Virus record (IMG/VR): IMGVR_UViG_3300040751_004487 | Span: 1 to 37,507 of that record | From: a virus | DNA length: 37,507 nt | Direction: 5' to 3' (one strand) | Part shown: piece after piece, positions 37,381 to 37,507 of the stretch | How positions within the stretch are numbered: the first letter of the stretch is position 1 | Layout: each line of letters starts with the position of its first letter | Translations under genes and position numbers: made by a program | Notes under the pieces: generated by a model | The model's input: the letters and a program-made list of their open reading frames with translations, nothing else | Database searches by the model: none | What the model was told of the DNA's origin: nothing

Positions 37381-37507
37381 TTAAATTTGCCAGTTCAACA
37401 CCACAAACTAGCACGCGGTAAATTTGAGTGACCCTCAGGTTGAGTAGTTGAGCTTCTGCAATCTTTTAATGCTCAACTTCTTTAGCAACTCACCATCTCT
37501 TGGTACC
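37381..37507. other. spacer after tRNA-Trp with inverted repeats
   Basis: No gene. It holds a perfect 8-bp repeat (AGTTGAGC 37446-37453; GCTCAACT 37471-37478) and a 9-bp one with one G-T pair (37384-37392 and 37417-37425). The last bases (TGGTACC) could be the 3' end of a further tRNA, but the rest is outside the window. Confidence 0.3.

Noticed and set aside
37501-37507. Possible encoded CCA and acceptor end of a third minus-strand tRNA at the window edge
   Set aside because: Only seven bases are visible; cannot be tested here.
1-37507. CRISPR array, insertion sequence, integrase or attachment site
   Set aside because: No spaced direct repeats, transposase or integrase motifs seen; a T4-like genome is expected to be lytic.

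Overview
The window is a piece of a T4-like (myovirus) phage genome, visibly AT-rich. The replication cassette identifies it: sliding clamp gp45, clamp loader gp44 and gp62, and the translational repressor RegA run in the T4 order on the minus strand. DexA-type exonuclease, dCMP hydroxymethylase, dCMP deaminase and dUTPase accompany them, and T4-type late promoter boxes (NATAAATA) are present. Small phage genes overlap or abut almost everywhere. The alternative oxidase is of the mitochondrial/proteobacterial ubiquinol type rather than the plastid type, so a heterotrophic, probably marine, proteobacterial host seems more likely than a cyanobacterium (inference).

Layout. 1-1005 (+) is the 3' end of a gene that starts outside the window. 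Everything from 1007 to 36570 is on the minus strand, so transcription runs from high to low coordinates. 1007-2391: a small conserved protein, alternative oxidase and Hsp20, under late or dual promoters. 2495-6615: replication cassette with small genes between. 6641-13658: glycosyltransferase, DexA, C5-cytosine methyltransferase, two more glycosyltransferases, HAD phosphatase, and a fused nucleotidyltransferase-kinase. 13712-16500: nucleotide metabolism (dCMP deaminase, SH3-like protein, peroxiredoxin, dCMP hydroxymethylase, a MazG-like diphosphohydrolase) and a GIY-YIG nuclease. 16521-19334: small early genes and a phage-borne 3-oxoacyl-ACP synthase, under three near-identical strong sigma70-type promoters. 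19420-27220: tightly packed cytochrome P450, GNAT-like protein, divergent flavin halogenase, mini-adenylation domain, B12-type radical SAM enzyme, two 2OG-Fe(II) oxygenases and methyltransferase, followed by two small membrane proteins. 27239-31684: small late protein, two-domain glycosyltransferase, methyltransferase, glycosyltransferase and radical SAM/SPASM enzyme. 31694-36570: a duplicated fibre/adhesin cassette with four paralogous ~60-aa proteins. 36673-36984 (+): EF-hand membrane protein. 36985-37507: a terminator and two tRNA genes, one a Trp-type tRNA with an abnormal long variable arm.

How the parts work together. dCMP hydroxymethylase with an overlapping diphosphohydrolase and a dCMP deaminase points to 5-hydroxymethylcytosine DNA. 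The kinase-nucleotidyltransferase, HAD phosphatase and glycosyltransferases could supply and attach a sugar to it. The most unusual content is the P450/halogenase/adenylation/radical-SAM/dioxygenase operon. Its layout resembles a small natural-product tailoring cluster, and it lies downstream of late-promoter fibre genes. The phage may therefore make or modify a small molecule, a lipid, or its own surface proteins late in infection. The product cannot be told from sequence.

Promoters form a consistent grammar: eight minus-strand TTGACA boxes lie exactly 17 bp from a TANNNT-type box in front of gene groups, and NATAAATA boxes lie in front of late groups. At hsp20 the two types share one -10 region.
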